The notes below the pieces were generated by a model. That model worked only from the letters and a program-made list of their open reading frames with translations, did not search any database and was not told the origin of the DNA. 64,000 nucleotides of DNA from Candidatus Magnetocorallium paracelense (lineage in GTDB: Bacteria; Nitrospirota; Thermodesulfovibrionia; Thermodesulfovibrionales; Magnetobacteriaceae), in contig JAREWP010000036.1 in assembly GCA_029001845.1 (NCBI GenBank), positions 1 to 64,000 on the forward strand. The letters run 5' to 3'. This document shows, in pieces, positions 63,272-64,000 of the stretch; within the stretch, counting starts at the first letter, position 1, and each line of letters begins with the position of its first letter. Both the position numbers and the translations under genes were made by a program.

Positions 63272-63667
63272 ATGAATAGTTTAAAAAGCCTACCCCACCA
63301 TCCCAGCCTTGAACACACGAAGAAGGAAATCCAGCAGTGGCGCAAGACGAGGAAGAGGCGATCAAGGATACCGGAGGAGATATGGGAAGCGGCCTTAAGT
63401 TTAACGACCCGTTACAGTATTAACCATGTATCGAAGGAATTGAAGCTGAATTATCGTGATTTAAGGAACAGGATGGAAGACAAGGAGTGCAGTGGTGATA
63501 ATGGATTTGTGGAGGTGGAATTAAGAGGGTGAGATTTTAAGGAATCCGGTTGTAAAGTGGAGATAGAAAAGTGTGATGGTTCAAAGCTTTTAATGTATTA
63601 CAACGGCAGAGATGTCAGTGGAATGATAGAGATAGTGAAGGTATTCTGTGCAGGACAGCGGGTATGA
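63272..63667 (+). pseudogene. tnpA: IS66 TnpA-like accessory protein, interrupted by a stop
   Basis: AGGAGG lies ahead of the ATG. The frame reads SRIPEEIWEAALSLTTRYSI and NHVSKELKLNYRDLRNRM (a helix-turn-helix-like part), then FVEVELRG, TGA at 63530-63532, and continues in the same frame with DFKESGCKVEIEKCDGSKLL to a stop at 63665-63667. In relatives the two parts are one protein of about 130 residues. A single base change of a sense codon to TGA is enough to explain it. Its final stop overlaps the tnpB start. Confidence 0.72.
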
Positions 63668-64000
63668 TCCAGATAATGCCGCAGATGAAGATATTGCTTT
63701 GTGTTGAGGCAGTGGATTTTCGAAAGGGAATAGACGGAATGAGCCAGGTATGCCGACAGAGGATGAAGAGTGATCCCTTTAGCGGTTATGTGTTTGTGTT
63801 CAGAAACAAGAGAAAGACCTCACTGAAAGTGTTGAGCTACGACGGCCAGGGGTTCTGGATTTGCCAGAAAAGACTGTCAAAGGGGAGATTCAGGTGGTGG
63901 CCGGAAAAGCAGACAGATAAGGTAAGCGAACTGGCGGTGCATGAGCTGCAAATGCTGATATGGAACGGCAGTCCTGAAAGTGCAAAAGTAGCGCCTTTGT
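63664..64000 (+). CDS. tnpB: IS66 Orf2 (TnpB) family protein, 3' end off the window
   Basis: 112 residues visible. IQIMPQMKILLCVEAVDFRK then GIDGMSQVCRQRMK and GYVFVFRNKRKTSLKVLSYD, GQGFWICQKRLSKGRFRWWP are the family's conserved blocks. It starts on the ATG overlapping the TnpA stop (ATGA), as usual. The role in transposition of IS66 is accessory and not well defined. The 3' end is cut by the window edge. Confidence 0.88.
   Translation, partial: MIQIMPQMKILLCVEAVDFRKGIDGMSQVCRQRMKSDPFSGYVFVFRNKRKTSLKVLSYDGQGFWICQKRLSKGRFRWWPEKQTDKVSELAVHELQMLIWNGSPESAKVAPL

Larger units (their letters stand above)
63201..64000 (+). mobile_element. IS66-family element, left end (runs off the window)
   Basis: The left terminus is GTAAGCGTGCTTGGAAACGC at 63201, with the GTAA start shared by IS66 elements. 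A promoter follows at once: TTGGAA (63211-63216), 18 bases, TATAAT (63235-63240). Two reading frames follow in the IS66 order; the transposase gene proper (tnpC) would lie beyond the window. The right end cannot be seen. Confidence 0.8.

Noticed and set aside
1-64000. tRNA, rRNA, riboswitch, retron or diversity-generating retroelement
   Set aside because: Looked for cloverleaf arms, reverse-transcriptase motifs (YxDD) and template repeats by eye and found none. Small RNAs cannot be excluded without a covariance search.

Overview
The window looks like chromosomal DNA of a Gram-negative, motile or surface-sensing bacterium that carries many insertion sequences and a large accessory load. The taxonomic guess is weak: the decayed integron integrase, the hybrid PKS-NRPS and the multi-receiver signalling proteins would fit an environmental Desulfobacterota, Nitrospirota or related lineage, but no ribosomal or tRNA gene is present to decide. 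By eye the left third is AT-rich and the rest, especially the megasynthase, is richer in GC.

Region 1 (about 1-24,200) reads as a sedentary chromosomal integron that has lost its integrase. Nearly all genes lie on the minus strand. They are separated by about ten attC-like sites: inverted core boxes ending in the GTT trinucleotide, with paired inner boxes. Stop codons run into attC and start codons lie a few bases after it. At the right end, on the plus strand, is the N-terminal stub of a tyrosine recombinase of integron-integrase type. It has an in-frame stop and no catalytic domain, and it sits exactly where intI should be. The cassettes are almost a library of defence and addiction modules: an HNH protein, a TIR-ATPase-TIR protein with a PIN/UPF0175 toxin-antitoxin pair, a restriction-modification pair, a nucleotidyltransferase-HEPN gene (broken by a 199-bp MITE), a TPR-nucleotidyltransferase protein, a Pycsar-effector-like membrane protein (broken by an IS630 element), a Gabija pair, BrnT/CopG and MazF-type toxin-antitoxins, a DUF4062 protein and a truncated nucleoside-phosphorylase-like protein. 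Between the array and the integrase stub lies an ordered set of ten palindromes with a 20/20/25/48-bp spacing cycle.

Region 2 (24,384-39,814) is a biosynthetic locus. A 3562-residue hybrid synthase (KS-AT-ACP-aminotransferase-C-A-PCP-E-C) is followed by two radical SAM proteins and a membrane glycosyltransferase. The synthase lacks both a loading module and a release domain, so partners must act in trans. A bacteriohemerythrin follows on the other strand.

Region 3 (41,072-48,862) holds a CHASE2 protein with a degenerate cyclase domain, a DUF4143-type ATPase under a palindromic operator, the remains of a DUF4338 (DruA-like) gene, and an ATPase-TIR protein.

Region 4 (49,356-61,878) is a chemosensory gene set resembling Wsp: single receiver, Hpt-REC-REC-GGDEF protein, two CheW proteins, CheB, CheR-TPR, CheA-REC, a methyl-accepting protein and an Hpt-REC-REC histidine kinase. 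The expected output is cyclic-di-GMP rather than flagellar switching.

Region 5 (62,027-64,000) has a nitroreductase and the left end of an IS66-family element. Several dispersed palindromic repeat families (five copies of a ~150-bp element, an inverted pair of ~125-bp elements 17 kb apart, four copies of a third) punctuate the intergenic spaces from 24 kb onward.
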